Assembly (NCBI GenBank): GCA_022821445.1
Contig: JAJEDQ010000256.1
Location: 1-41,293 of the forward strand
Direction: 5' to 3'
DNA from: Acidimicrobiia bacterium
GTDB lineage: Bacteria > Actinomycetota > Acidimicrobiia > Acidimicrobiales > Bin134
Length of the DNA stretch: 41,293 nt
Each line of letters begins with the position of its first letter. Position 1 is the first letter of the stretch. Below, in pieces: positions 18,370 through 26,756 of the stretch. The notes below the pieces were generated by a model that had not been told where the DNA came from, ran no database searches, and saw only the letters and a list, made by a program, of their open reading frames with translations. The translations under genes were made by a program, and so were the position numbers.

Positions 18370-19423
18370 CACCGTAGACCTGTTGATCCCGCAGATGGCT
18401 ACGGGAGACTCCACCAGCAACCACACCCGGCTGATCCAGCAACTCCTCGAAGATAAGGGGTTTGAGACTCGTGTCGTGGTAGAGCGCAAGAGCCGGTCCG
18501 ATGGCAGCGATCTGTCGGTGGAGAAGTGGAGGGGCGACGCCCGCGTCTCGATTCTCCAGCACTCCATCGGGTCGGAGGTCGCTCAGTTCGTGATCCGGAA
18601 GAAGACGCCGGTAGTGCTCAACTACCACAACATCACCCCGGCCAGTTACTTCCAGTCGTGGCAGCCCGAACTGGCCAAGAGCGTCCAGCGAGGACGCCAG
18701 CAGCTCGGCCAACTGGCCCGGCTGACCCGTCGAGGGATCGCCGACTCGGAGTTCAACGCCCGGGAGCTGAGGGACTTGGGCATCGACGATGTGGTGGTCG
18801 CCCCCGTGCTGTGGAAGCTGGGCAGCGACGTGCCGCCGTCTGAGCCGGGCGACAGCACCGACATCGACGGCGGGGGGACCGTGCTGTTCGTCGGCCGGCT
18901 GGCCCCCAACAAGTGCCAGCACGATCTCATCGCCGCCTTCGCGGTGCTGTCGCGGTTCCGCCCCCAGGCCAGGCTGGTGCTCGTGGGACAGGCCTCTCCT
19001 CCCCAATACCTGCACTCTTTGAAGAGCCTCGCTCGCCGCCTCGGCGTCCACGGTCGGGTGGTGTTCGCCGGCAAGGTATCCGACAAGAACCTCCTCCAGT
19101 GGTACCAGCTTTCCGATGTGCTGGCCTGCACATCGGAGCACGAGGGATTCGGTGTGCCCCTGGTGGAGGCCATGGCCAACGGCCTGCCCGTGGTGGCCTA
19201 CGACGCGGCCGCGGTGGCCGAGACGGTCCAGGATGCCGGCATCGTGATACGCGACAAGCGGCCCGTGACCATGGCCCTGGCCCTCCACCGAGTGCTGAGC
19301 GACGGTCAGCTTCGCCAGAGCCTGCGCGACCGCGGCGTCACCTCGGCCCAGCGGTTCGACATCTCTGTCACCCGCGAGCAGATGTGGATCGCCCTCAAAG
19401 ACCTGGTTGAAGTCGAGGACTGA
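18362..19423 (+). CDS. GT4 glycosyltransferase
   Basis: A 353-residue GT-B enzyme. The acceptor half has DLLIPQMATGDSTSNHTRL, QHSIGSE and NYHNITP. The donor half has VLFVGRLAPNKCQHDLI, RLVLVGQ and the EX7E motif in HEGFGVPLVEAMANG. The NYHN segment and APNK(C/R)xxDL occur in mannosyl/rhamnosyl-type GT4 enzymes of ABC-exported glycans. It is the last gene of the plus-strand run that starts at 16135 and converges on the WbdD-like gene. The start ATG 18362 is in the second copy of the 70-bp duplication; the earlier ATG 18292 leads to an early stop. Confidence 0.88.
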   Translation: MSPTVDLLIPQMATGDSTSNHTRLIQQLLEDKGFETRVVVERKSRSDGSDLSVEKWRGDARVSILQHSIGSEVAQFVIRKKTPVVLNYHNITPASYFQSWQPELAKSVQRGRQQLGQLARLTRRGIADSEFNARELRDLGIDDVVVAPVLWKLGSDVPPSEPGDSTDIDGGGTVLFVGRLAPNKCQHDLIAAFAVLSRFRPQARLVLVGQASPPQYLHSLKSLARRLGVHGRVVFAGKVSDKNLLQWYQLSDVLACTSEHEGFGVPLVEAMANGLPVVAYDAAAVAETVQDAGIVIRDKRPVTMALALHRVLSDGQLRQSLRDRGVTSAQRFDISVTREQMWIALKDLVEVED

Positions 19424-19438
19424 TCCTGGCGGGCAGCC

Positions 19439-21361
19439 TCAGCGCCGGCCGAAGCCCCTCATCAACCCGGCGATCTTGTTGTGGACCCGCTCCCGCCAAG
19501 CCACCCGGGCCAATCGGGCTTGGGCCTCGGCCAGCTCAGACTGGAGCTGCGTCAGCCGAGCGTCGGCTTGCGCCAGTCGAGCATGGACCTGCTCCAAGCC
19601 CACCGCCGTCTCGTGCTGCCCCGACAGCTGGGCCAGCAGCTCTTGTTGCCGGTGGACCAAGTGCTCCATGCGGCGGTAGGGGGCCATAGGCGACACCAAC
19701 CGGTCCATCCGGGACCGGGACCCCGCATCGTGCAGTTCGGCCAACCTCGCCGCCGGCTGGCGGTAGACCAGACCCATCAGCTCGCCTTCAGCCTGCCTCC
19801 ACCGGCTGAGCAGGTCGTCGTCGATGTGTTCGCCGATCAATCCGCCGAGATGGGCCACCAGGCGGTCGTTGCTCCAGGTCACCGGCCAGGGCAGATGGCA
19901 GCGGGCGCTCAGCAGGGCGGAGACCGTCTTCCACAGTCCTCTCACCACCGCCAGCCGAACATCCACTCCCCCGGCGGCCACCCATTCCCGGTCCACGAAC
20001 TTGGGGCCGTCGGCAGTCATCACAAAGTTGTCAGGCCCGGAATCCAGCCACACCGGGGGCAGCGCCCGGTGGGCATCGGCGGGCAGATAGGGATGGGGCT
20101 CGGCAACCGATTCGATCGGAGTCTCCCGAGCAGCCAGCTCGGCCCGCCAGACCCGCAACAACTCGGCGAATCCGTCGGTATCGCTTTCCCGGGCGCAGTC
20201 CAGGAGACACTGCTCGAGGTTCCGGCCCCGGTAGTAGGGCTCCTCGGACACCTCCACCTGCCCGAGCCACCCGTCGAGATCACCGGCCCTGTCGTCGGCC
20301 AGCAGACTGCGCCTCACCACCAGACCCTGGTCCGAACCCACCACCACGGCCTGCTGTCTCCAGCGCCGCCGTCGATCCGGGGCCACCCGCCAGGCCAACG
20401 ACCGCTGGTCAACCCGCCCTGCCACCGCTTCTTTGCTCCGACCGGCGACAACCAGAAAAGAGTTGGCCACATCGGGCCCCAAACCCGCCGTCAGCAGCGC
20501 TCGGTGGGCGGCCCGCTCATCGGCAACCACCACCGGACGGGCATATTCACTGCTGGTGGGGTGGCCCACAATCTGGTCGACCATGTCGGCGCCATCGGGC
20601 TGGCCATAGATCTCCTCGGCCAGCACCGCGGTGGGCAGCTTGTAGTCGGGAAACGGGTACAGCCACTTCTGGGCGCCCAACCCGGCGTCGGCCAGCATCT
20701 CGGCCAGCTCCCGCCGCGACCAGGTGGTGGGCTCCCCGTCGCGGTAGCCCTCCCAGCCCACCCAGGGCAGCCCCAGATGGTCTTCGGGAAATCCCAGGAG
20801 GTACTTGAGTCCGAGCCGGTTCTCAATGGCCAACACCACCACTCCGCCGGGAGCGAGGGCATCCACCGCCCGGCTGAGAAGGGCTGCGGGCCCGCCTCCC
20901 CCACCCTGGCCGGTGCCGGCATATTCCAGCACTCCCACCAACAGAACCACGTCGTAGGCCTCGCGCCCGCCGTCGCCCAGCGCGTCCAGCGGTCCGCACA
21001 GAACATCCACGTCCTGAAGTCCGGCACAGCGATGGGCGATCAGCTCGGCTCGGGCGGCACTGCCCTCCACCGCGGTCACCGCCGCCCCCCGGTCGGCGCA
21101 GATCCGGGTGTTGACCCCCGAGCCCGCCCCCACGTCCAGCACCCGGTCACCGGGGCCGATGGCCACCGGGGCCAACAAAACGGCCCGTTCCGGCGCCAGG
21201 TGATAGGCGGTGGGCCAATCGTGTATCGCCGAGGCCAGCTCATCCGACCCCACTCGGCGGTCTTCCGCGGCTCGCAGCATTGCCAGCAGCTCGTCCTCAG
21301 CCCCGTCGGCATAGGGCAGCGCGTCGCCGATCATGGCTATAGGCGAAGGCTCAGCGCTCAT
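19439..21361 (-). CDS. WbdD-like protein: SAM methyltransferase, kinase-like domain, C-terminal coiled coil
   Basis: A 640-residue protein. Residues 30-260 are a class I methyltransferase with intact motif I (VLDVGAGSGVNTRI), AVEGS and VVLLVGVLEYAG. Residues about 295-500 resemble a minimal phosphotransferase: LVVRRSLL, then LDSGPDNFVM and FVDREW, which recall the D-x-x-P-x-N and D-x-E loops of LPS and aminoglycoside kinases. Residues 555-625 are a coiled coil (VHARLAQADARLTQLQ) ending in a basic amphipathic segment. The same order occurs in E. coli WbdD, which caps mannan O-antigen with methyl phosphate. It directly follows wzt, as in O8/O9a. ATG 21361 has AGGGA seven bases upstream; GTG 21367 is the alternative. 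Kinase activity is inferred. Confidence 0.8.
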   Translation of the reverse strand: MSAEPSPIAMIGDALPYADGAEDELLAMLRAAEDRRVGSDELASAIHDWPTAYHLAPERAVLLAPVAIGPGDRVLDVGAGSGVNTRICADRGAAVTAVEGSAARAELIAHRCAGLQDVDVLCGPLDALGDGGREAYDVVLLVGVLEYAGTGQGGGGGPAALLSRAVDALAPGGVVVLAIENRLGLKYLLGFPEDHLGLPWVGWEGYRDGEPTTWSRRELAEMLADAGLGAQKWLYPFPDYKLPTAVLAEEIYGQPDGADMVDQIVGHPTSSEYARPVVVADERAAHRALLTAGLGPDVANSFLVVAGRSKEAVAGRVDQRSLAWRVAPDRRRRWRQQAVVVGSDQGLVVRRSLLADDRAGDLDGWLGQVEVSEEPYYRGRNLEQCLLDCARESDTDGFAELLRVWRAELAARETPIESVAEPHPYLPADAHRALPPVWLDSGPDNFVMTADGPKFVDREWVAAGGVDVRLAVVRGLWKTVSALLSARCHLPWPVTWSNDRLVAHLGGLIGEHIDDDLLSRWRQAEGELMGLVYRQPAARLAELHDAGSRSRMDRLVSPMAPYRRMEHLVHRQQELLAQLSGQHETAVGLEQVHARLAQADARLTQLQSELAEAQARLARVAWRERVHNKIAGLMRGFGRR

Positions 21362-21380
21362 CGGCACATCCCTGATCGGC

Positions 21381-22607
21381 TCAGGCTCCGGCCCGCCAGT
21401 CGCCCTCCAGGTTCAACAGCCCGTTGGCCTGCGGGTCGGGCTCACCGGAAATCTGGAGCCAGAACTCCCGGGCTCGGCGGTCATAGAGAAACGAGGCGTC
21501 AGAATCCTGCACGGCGGCGTTGACATGAAACGCCCCCGAGCGGAACGGGATGCGGAGCAGGCGAAACTCCACCCACCCCTCGCCGTCCACCTTGCCCGGT
21601 CGGAACCCGTCGGCGTGGGAGCGGGGGCCGGCCAGATGGAGGTTGTTGTGGTCGTAGAACCCCAGTGAGAACACCGGGTCTTCAACCGGCTCCGAGGCGG
21701 AGTAGTGGATGCGCACGACCAGCGGATCGCCCGACGCGAAGGACTTGGGCCGGTGACCGGCCCCATCGAAGAACTCCAGGTTCGTGATGCGCAACGGCGT
21801 CTCCCCCTCGATATCGGAGCGGGGACGGTGACCCACCGAGGCGGCCCCCTCGGTGTCGATGGTGTCGAGGTAGGCGTTGACCACATCCTGGGGATCGCCG
21901 ACCGCGGCCAGCAGCCCGCGGTTGAGCCAGGCCATCTGATCGCAGTTGGCCCGCAGCATCCCCAGGTCGTGGCTCACCAGCACGATGGTCACGCCTTGGG
22001 ACCGCAGCGACTCCAAGTGGCTGAAGCAGCGAAGCTGGAACTCCTCGTCGCCCACGGCCACCACCTCGTCGACGATGAGGATCTCAGGGTCCACATGGAC
22101 GGCGACCGCGAAGCCCAGCCTCACGTACATGCCGCTGGAGTAGATCTTGACCGGGCTGTCGATGAACTCCTCCAAGCCGGCGAATTCGACGATCTGCTCC
22201 ACTCGGTCATCAATCTGAGACTTCGGCACCCCCAGCACCGAGGCGTTGAGGTAGATGTTCTCCCGGCCGCTCAATGCGGGGTGGAAGCCCGCCCCCAGCT
22301 CCAAGAGGGCCGACGTCCGGCCCTGGATCTCCACCCGGCCCTCGGTGGGCCGGTAGATCCCGGCCATAACCCGCAACATGGTGGACTTTCCCGAACCGTT
22401 GCGTCCCACCAGGCCGTACATCGAACCCCGGGGCACCTCCAGGCTGATGTCTCGAAGCGCCCAGAACGGCTCACTGCGCACCCGGCGGAATGAGCGGCCC
22501 GATCCGGGGCGCAGCCCCGTCCACGCTTCCTTCAGGCTGAGGGGCCGGTCCAAGGTCAGCCGGAAGCGCTTGGACACGCCCTCCACGACCACCGCGTTCT
22601 CGCCCAT
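21381..22607 (-). CDS. wzt: Polysaccharide ABC transporter ATPase Wzt with C-terminal carbohydrate-binding domain
   Basis: A 408-residue ATPase subunit for export of a lipid-linked polysaccharide. Walker A GRNGSGKST (68-76), LLELGAGFHPALSGREN (the Wzt/TagH subfamily mark), signature YSSGM (156-160), Walker B ILIVDE (176-181) and H213 in SHD are all intact. Residues about 265-400 form an extra beta-sandwich (GDPLVVRIHY, SLGFYDHNN, AVQDSDASFLYDR) like the Wzt domain that recognises a terminally modified glycan. Many actinobacterial Wzt/TagH proteins lack this domain. ATG 22607; three bases separate the gene from wzm. Confidence 0.93.
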   Translation of the reverse strand: MGENAVVVEGVSKRFRLTLDRPLSLKEAWTGLRPGSGRSFRRVRSEPFWALRDISLEVPRGSMYGLVGRNGSGKSTMLRVMAGIYRPTEGRVEIQGRTSALLELGAGFHPALSGRENIYLNASVLGVPKSQIDDRVEQIVEFAGLEEFIDSPVKIYSSGMYVRLGFAVAVHVDPEILIVDEVVAVGDEEFQLRCFSHLESLRSQGVTIVLVSHDLGMLRANCDQMAWLNRGLLAAVGDPQDVVNAYLDTIDTEGAASVGHRPRSDIEGETPLRITNLEFFDGAGHRPKSFASGDPLVVRIHYSASEPVEDPVFSLGFYDHNNLHLAGPRSHADGFRPGKVDGEGWVEFRLLRIPFRSGAFHVNAAVQDSDASFLYDRRAREFWLQISGEPDPQANGLLNLEGDWRAGA

Positions 22608-22610
22608 TGC

Positions 22611-23498
22611 CTACAACTCCTCGGCGATGTCGCGGGTTCGGACCTTGAACATCAGCCAGCCGCCCGCGCCCACCGCCAGCGAGATCAGCGCCATGAGCCC
22701 CAATCGAAGCACACCGGGCCAATCCAGCCCGTACAGCAGCTCTCGGGAGGCTTCGGTGAACTGCGACAGCGGGTTCAGCCGGATGATGTCGCGCACCGGC
22801 AGCCCCATGGCCCGCTCGGGGATCAACGACAGCGGATACACGATCGGCGTCACGTAGAAGAGGAACTGCAGGACAATGGTGGACAGGTAGCCCACGTCGC
22901 GATAGCGCACGTTCCACACGCTGAGCATCAGGCCGATCCCCAGGGCAAAGATCGACAAGAACACCAGGAGAACGGGCCACAGCAAAAAGGTCCAGCTCAC
23001 GTTGACCAGACAGATGAGGATCAGCATCAAGATGGACGCCTCGATGGCCGCTTGGAACAGCACGGTGAGAAGGGCGGCAACGGCCGGGGCCTCCGGGGGG
23101 AAGTACACCTTGCCAAGCAGCGAGCCCAAGTCCAACAACGCGCTCATGGCCCCGGTGATCACCCCGTAGAAGGCGTTCCACATGACCAGGGCGCAAAACA
23201 GGTAGAGGGCGAAGTTGTCGAAGCGGCCGTTGCCGGCCCGAGGGGGGTCGAACTTCAACAGCACACCGAAGACCAGGGCGTAGATGGCCAGGGTGGCCGC
23301 CGGGTTGAGCATCGACCACAGCCAGCCCAGCACCGATCGCTTGTAGCGCGAGCCCAGCTCCCGCTGCACCAGCCGGCCGATCAGCTCCCGGTATCCCCAG
23401 ATCTCAAGGACGCCGCCCCGCTTTGTGAGCGCCGCCCAAGTCCACCTCGTCGATCCGAGGCGGCCCATTCCTCCCGCGCTGCTTGCCATCGCCTTCAC
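22611..23498 (-). CDS. wzm: Polysaccharide ABC transporter permease Wzm
   Basis: About 295 residues with six membrane helices in the ABC-2 permease layout. ELIGRLVQRELGSRYKRSVLGWLWSMLNP (shown for position, residues about 38-66) contains the typical amphipathic segment and SVLGWLW motif of Wzm/TagG. Later segments include WNVRYRDVGY and FYVTPIVYP. With Wzt it moves the finished chain across the membrane. GTG 23498 is chosen because it overlaps the upstream gene's TGA as GTGA; ATG 23489 is a close alternative and the longer frame to 23519 is less likely. Confidence 0.9.
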   Translation of the reverse strand: MKAMASSAGGMGRLGSTRWTWAALTKRGGVLEIWGYRELIGRLVQRELGSRYKRSVLGWLWSMLNPAATLAIYALVFGVLLKFDPPRAGNGRFDNFALYLFCALVMWNAFYGVITGAMSALLDLGSLLGKVYFPPEAPAVAALLTVLFQAAIEASILMLILICLVNVSWTFLLWPVLLVFLSIFALGIGLMLSVWNVRYRDVGYLSTIVLQFLFYVTPIVYPLSLIPERAMGLPVRDIIRLNPLSQFTEASRELLYGLDWPGVLRLGLMALISLAVGAGGWLMFKVRTRDIAEEL

Positions 23499-26400
23499 CG
23501 CGGCGGCTCGGGATCGCACAGATGGTCATACACACCCGTCAGGTTCTGATCCCAGCGGGCGTGGCGGGCGGCGATGTCGGCCAGGCCCTGCTGGGCCAGC
23601 CGCTGTCGGCGGGCGGGGTCCCGCACCAGGGCGACGATCTCCGCGGCCAGCCCGTCTGCCGTCTGGGGCGACTGCATGCAGTTGTGGTCGTGGCGCAGAA
23701 GCCAGTCCCCCGCCGGATTCTCAAAGGCCACCACCGCGGTGCCGCAGGCCATCAGCTCCAGCGGCAGGTAAGAGGGGTGCTCAGAGGTGGTGAGCGCCAC
23801 GCCGATGTCGCAGGATCGATAGAGCGGGCCGGTCTCCCGGTAGTCGAGTTGGCCCATGTGGGTGATGAGGGAGTCCATGTGCTCGGGGAAGGCCCACGAC
23901 CCCGCCGTCACAATGCGAACATCGTCGGCCAGTTCGTCCTTCACGAGGCGCACGGCCCGAGCGGCCAGCTCCCAGCAGTTGCGGAGATGGCCGGGACGGG
24001 AATAGATGAACACCGTCACCGGGCGCTCGGGATCGGGTTCGATGCGACCTCGGGCATGGAAGACCGTGTCGTCCACCGCGGGCCAGAAGTGCTGGGCGAC
24101 CCCGTCGTATCGATCCCGGTAGATGTCGGCCAGATGGCCGGTGTTGCACAACCCGTAGAGCCCTAGCCGGTAGCTGTGCTCGGCCAGGGCGTAAAGCGTG
24201 CCCGCCGGGTAGAACATGGGCTCGAAATCCTGGATCAGGTAGAAGCGGCGCCTCTGGTCCGGGGTGCGGGCCGCGAAATAGGCGGTGGTCCACATGGTGG
24301 CGATGGCGGCATCAGCCCCAGGCACATCGCTGGGATCGAAAGCGAAGGAGTCGTGGTGGGCGATCGGGCTGTCGGCCAGCGACTCGAAGGCGGCGGTGAT
24401 ACCCGATCGGTACCACCGCTCGTCGTGGTTCTCCGGACCCGCCATCACCATGAACCGGTTCTCCACCCCGTGATTCACGGCCAAATGGTTGGCCAGCCGG
24501 AACACGGTGTGGATGCCGCCGTAGAAGGGGTTCTGGAACTCGGGCACAAACCAGTTGACCGTTCTCACCTCTTGTCGCCCGACGACGCCCCGGTGCCCCT
24601 GGCGCACCGACTCGGCCAGTGCCCGGTCGGCCTCGGAGGCAAAGGCCAGCGCATGGGCCTCCCCGGTCTCGTTGCGCTGGTAGAAGATCTCCATGGGCCG
24701 GCCCAGCATCTCGGTGAGCTGGCTCAGCACCCCCGGCTTCTCCTCGCAGTACACCGTGGGCTCGGGATGGGCCGCGCTGAGGTTCGGGGAGAAATAGGGG
24801 TCGCCGCCCATCAGCCAGCGCTGATAGGCCCAATAGCTGGCGAACACATCGCCCTCGGGAATGTGGGGTCCCCGGGTGGCCGATTCCCGGTGGACGACTG
24901 GGGTGGCGGCGGAAACCATGTTGCGGTAGCCGGCCTGGCGGGCCCGCAACCCGAGCACAACATCGCTGCCGCACAGCTCCAACCGCTCGTCGAATCCGCC
25001 GATCTCTTCGAACACCTCCCGGCGCACGGCCAGGCAGGCGCCGGTCACCGCCACGGTGTTGCGGGTCCAGTCGGTGGATCCCATGAGGCTCTCTGAGTGG
25101 GGGGCCATGCCCTGGAACAGGTGGCCGGCCAGGCCGGTCATTCCGATGACAACCCCGCCGAACTGGATAAGGCCGTTGTCGTCGATGAGCTGGGACCCGA
25201 CCACGCCGATCTCGGGCCGCCGGGCCCAGCCGACCAGGTTGTCCAGCCATCCCGGATGGCCCGGCGACGTGTCGTCGTTCAGGAACACCAGCACCTCGCC
25301 GGTGGCCTGGGCTGCGCCCCGGTTGTTGACCGCGGAGTAGTTGAACGGCCCATCCCACCAGATGACCTCGGGGTTCAGATCAGCGGCTCGAGCCCGGTAC
25401 CAGGCCTCGTTGTCGTGGCTGCGGCCGCCGTTGTCCACGACGATGACCTCAACGGCGGTGTGGTCGGCGGCGCGGACCAAGTCGAATGCGCCCTCCAGCA
25501 ATTCTCGATTGTGGCGGGTGGCAATGATCACGCTGACCGGCACATCACGAGCCGGCGCCCATGCCAGGTGAACACCGCCGGCCCCCGCCTCGGCTCGGGC
25601 CGGCCATCCCTGCCGCGACAACCAGCGGTTCACCAGCTCCAGATGGTGCGATTCGACGGGGTCGTCTCGGCGGTCCACGGTTTGCAACACCGCGGGCAGG
25701 CGGCACACCTGCTGGTCGACCACGTCCAGTCCCAGCAGCAGATCCCACCAAAGGGAGTCGTCGCCGGCCCCGACATCGAGATAGCGCAGGGCGGCTTCGG
25801 ATTGGAGGCATCGGGCCCGAACGGCAAAGGCCCGGCCGATGTAGTTCGCGCACACCAGGAGATCGGGCGACCAGCCCGGCTTGAGGCGGGGCCGGCTCAA
25901 GCGGTCCAGGTCGTCTTCGAAATACACCCCCTCCGGCATCCCCTCCAGGTGCCACTCCCATACCTCGGCCAGATCGGCCAGATCGTCGTCCCAATACACC
26001 AACTCCAGCCACGGGTCGCGCCACGCGGCCTGCGCGATCTGGAAGACCGCATCGGGTCGAAGCCGGTCGCCGGCCCGCAGCAATACCACCAGGTCCCGGG
26101 GACAGTCCTGAGACAGCCGGTCGAACTCCTCGGCCAGCCCGCCAGCCTCCACTTTGACCACTTCTACCAGGCCCCACGTCTGGTTGTGCAGCGACGTCTC
26201 AGTGGCGGCCACATCGCCGCCGTCGTCCACCACCAGTCCCCACACTTTGAGCGGTCGGACCCACTCGTCAAACCACTGCCGCTGAACGGCCAGCACACTG
26301 GGGTCGGCCGGCAGCCGGCAGTACCACTCCCGATAGGTCACACCGGCCGGCGGTCGCGGCCCAGATGGTTCCTGCTCGGGATCGCCAGGCTGCTCAGGGT

Positions 26401-26605
26401 CGGCTCTCAGATGAGGCTTGCCTCTCAGGTCATGCTCCGCTCTCAGATGAGGGTCGGCTCTCAGATCAGGCTCGGCGGGCGGCTGTGCTGTCTGGGTGCG
26501 GCGGACCGCGCGGCGTGCCTGCCGGATGATGGCCATCGCCATGCTGACCAGCCGTCGACGGCGGGTTTCTCGGGGGAGAGCTCGCTCAAGCAGACGACGA
26601 ACCAC
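23495..26605 (-). CDS. Multi-domain glycosyltransferase: degenerate GT2, GT2 and WsaF-like GT4
   Basis: A 1036-residue protein. Residues 46-81 are a charged linker of 6-residue repeats (PDLRAD, PHLRAE). Residues 100-340 look like a GT2 domain without a clear catalytic DXD, though a DDD run is present. Residues 355-620 are an active-looking GT2: VSVIIATRHN, FNYSAVNNRG, VFLNDDTSPG, VTGACLAVRR. Residues 690-1030 resemble the rhamnosyltransferase WsaF: YGGIHTVFRLANHLA, FYLIQDFEPMFYPAG, TSEHPSYLPLELMACG. WsaF-type enzymes build rhamnan in S-layer glycan loci that also use Wzm/Wzt. dTDP-rhamnose genes lie at 29804-33288. GTG 26605 is the start. It could polymerise or add two different residues. Confidence 0.87.
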   Translation of the reverse strand: MVRRLLERALPRETRRRRLVSMAMAIIRQARRAVRRTQTAQPPAEPDLRADPHLRAEHDLRGKPHLRADPEQPGDPEQEPSGPRPPAGVTYREWYCRLPADPSVLAVQRQWFDEWVRPLKVWGLVVDDGGDVAATETSLHNQTWGLVEVVKVEAGGLAEEFDRLSQDCPRDLVVLLRAGDRLRPDAVFQIAQAAWRDPWLELVYWDDDLADLAEVWEWHLEGMPEGVYFEDDLDRLSRPRLKPGWSPDLLVCANYIGRAFAVRARCLQSEAALRYLDVGAGDDSLWWDLLLGLDVVDQQVCRLPAVLQTVDRRDDPVESHHLELVNRWLSRQGWPARAEAGAGGVHLAWAPARDVPVSVIIATRHNRELLEGAFDLVRAADHTAVEVIVVDNGGRSHDNEAWYRARAADLNPEVIWWDGPFNYSAVNNRGAAQATGEVLVFLNDDTSPGHPGWLDNLVGWARRPEIGVVGSQLIDDNGLIQFGGVVIGMTGLAGHLFQGMAPHSESLMGSTDWTRNTVAVTGACLAVRREVFEEIGGFDERLELCGSDVVLGLRARQAGYRNMVSAATPVVHRESATRGPHIPEGDVFASYWAYQRWLMGGDPYFSPNLSAAHPEPTVYCEEKPGVLSQLTEMLGRPMEIFYQRNETGEAHALAFASEADRALAESVRQGHRGVVGRQEVRTVNWFVPEFQNPFYGGIHTVFRLANHLAVNHGVENRFMVMAGPENHDERWYRSGITAAFESLADSPIAHHDSFAFDPSDVPGADAAIATMWTTAYFAARTPDQRRRFYLIQDFEPMFYPAGTLYALAEHSYRLGLYGLCNTGHLADIYRDRYDGVAQHFWPAVDDTVFHARGRIEPDPERPVTVFIYSRPGHLRNCWELAARAVRLVKDELADDVRIVTAGSWAFPEHMDSLITHMGQLDYRETGPLYRSCDIGVALTTSEHPSYLPLELMACGTAVVAFENPAGDWLLRHDHNCMQSPQTADGLAAEIVALVRDPARRQRLAQQGLADIAARHARWDQNLTGVYDHLCDPEPPR
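26399..26470 (-). repeat. 18-bp repeats encoding (P/H)xLRxx hexapeptides
   Basis: Four 18-base units encode PDLRAD, PHLRAE, HDLRGK and PHLRAD (protein residues 46-69). They are followed by two diverged units with PEQPGD and PEQEPS to about 26363. The repeats keep frame and lengthen a charged, probably disordered linker between a basic N-terminus and the first domain. Confidence 0.85.
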
Positions 26606-26692
26606 TACGACACCCTACCTGTACTCCCGGTTTCGCCTTCACCCGAGGAGGCCTCCGCCGCGGCGACGGCGGCTTCTGCCATGGCGGTGTAC

Positions 26693-26721
26693 TTGATGGC
26701 AGGAGCCGAAGCTGGGAGAAT
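26693..26721 (+). promoter_or_regulatory. Candidate promoter for the SpoIID-type gene
   Basis: TTGATG (26693-26698) and GAGAAT (26716-26721) are separated by 17 bases, matching four of six bases in each sigma-70-type element. Transcription would begin near 26728, about 30 bases before ATG 26757. This argues against TTG 26721 as the start, because that codon would overlap the -10 box. The remainder of the 151-base divergent gap contains an imperfect GC hairpin around 26653-26670. Confidence 0.45.
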
Positions 26722-26756
26722 TGCCCGGCGGGCGGCCAACCGGTTTTGGACGTTCT

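Noticed and set aside
17291-19288. Long minus-strand open frame (665 codons)
   Set aside because: Antisense to two clear genes with recognisable folds; its translation is His/Gly/Gln-rich and matches nothing, as expected from GC-rich shadow frames.
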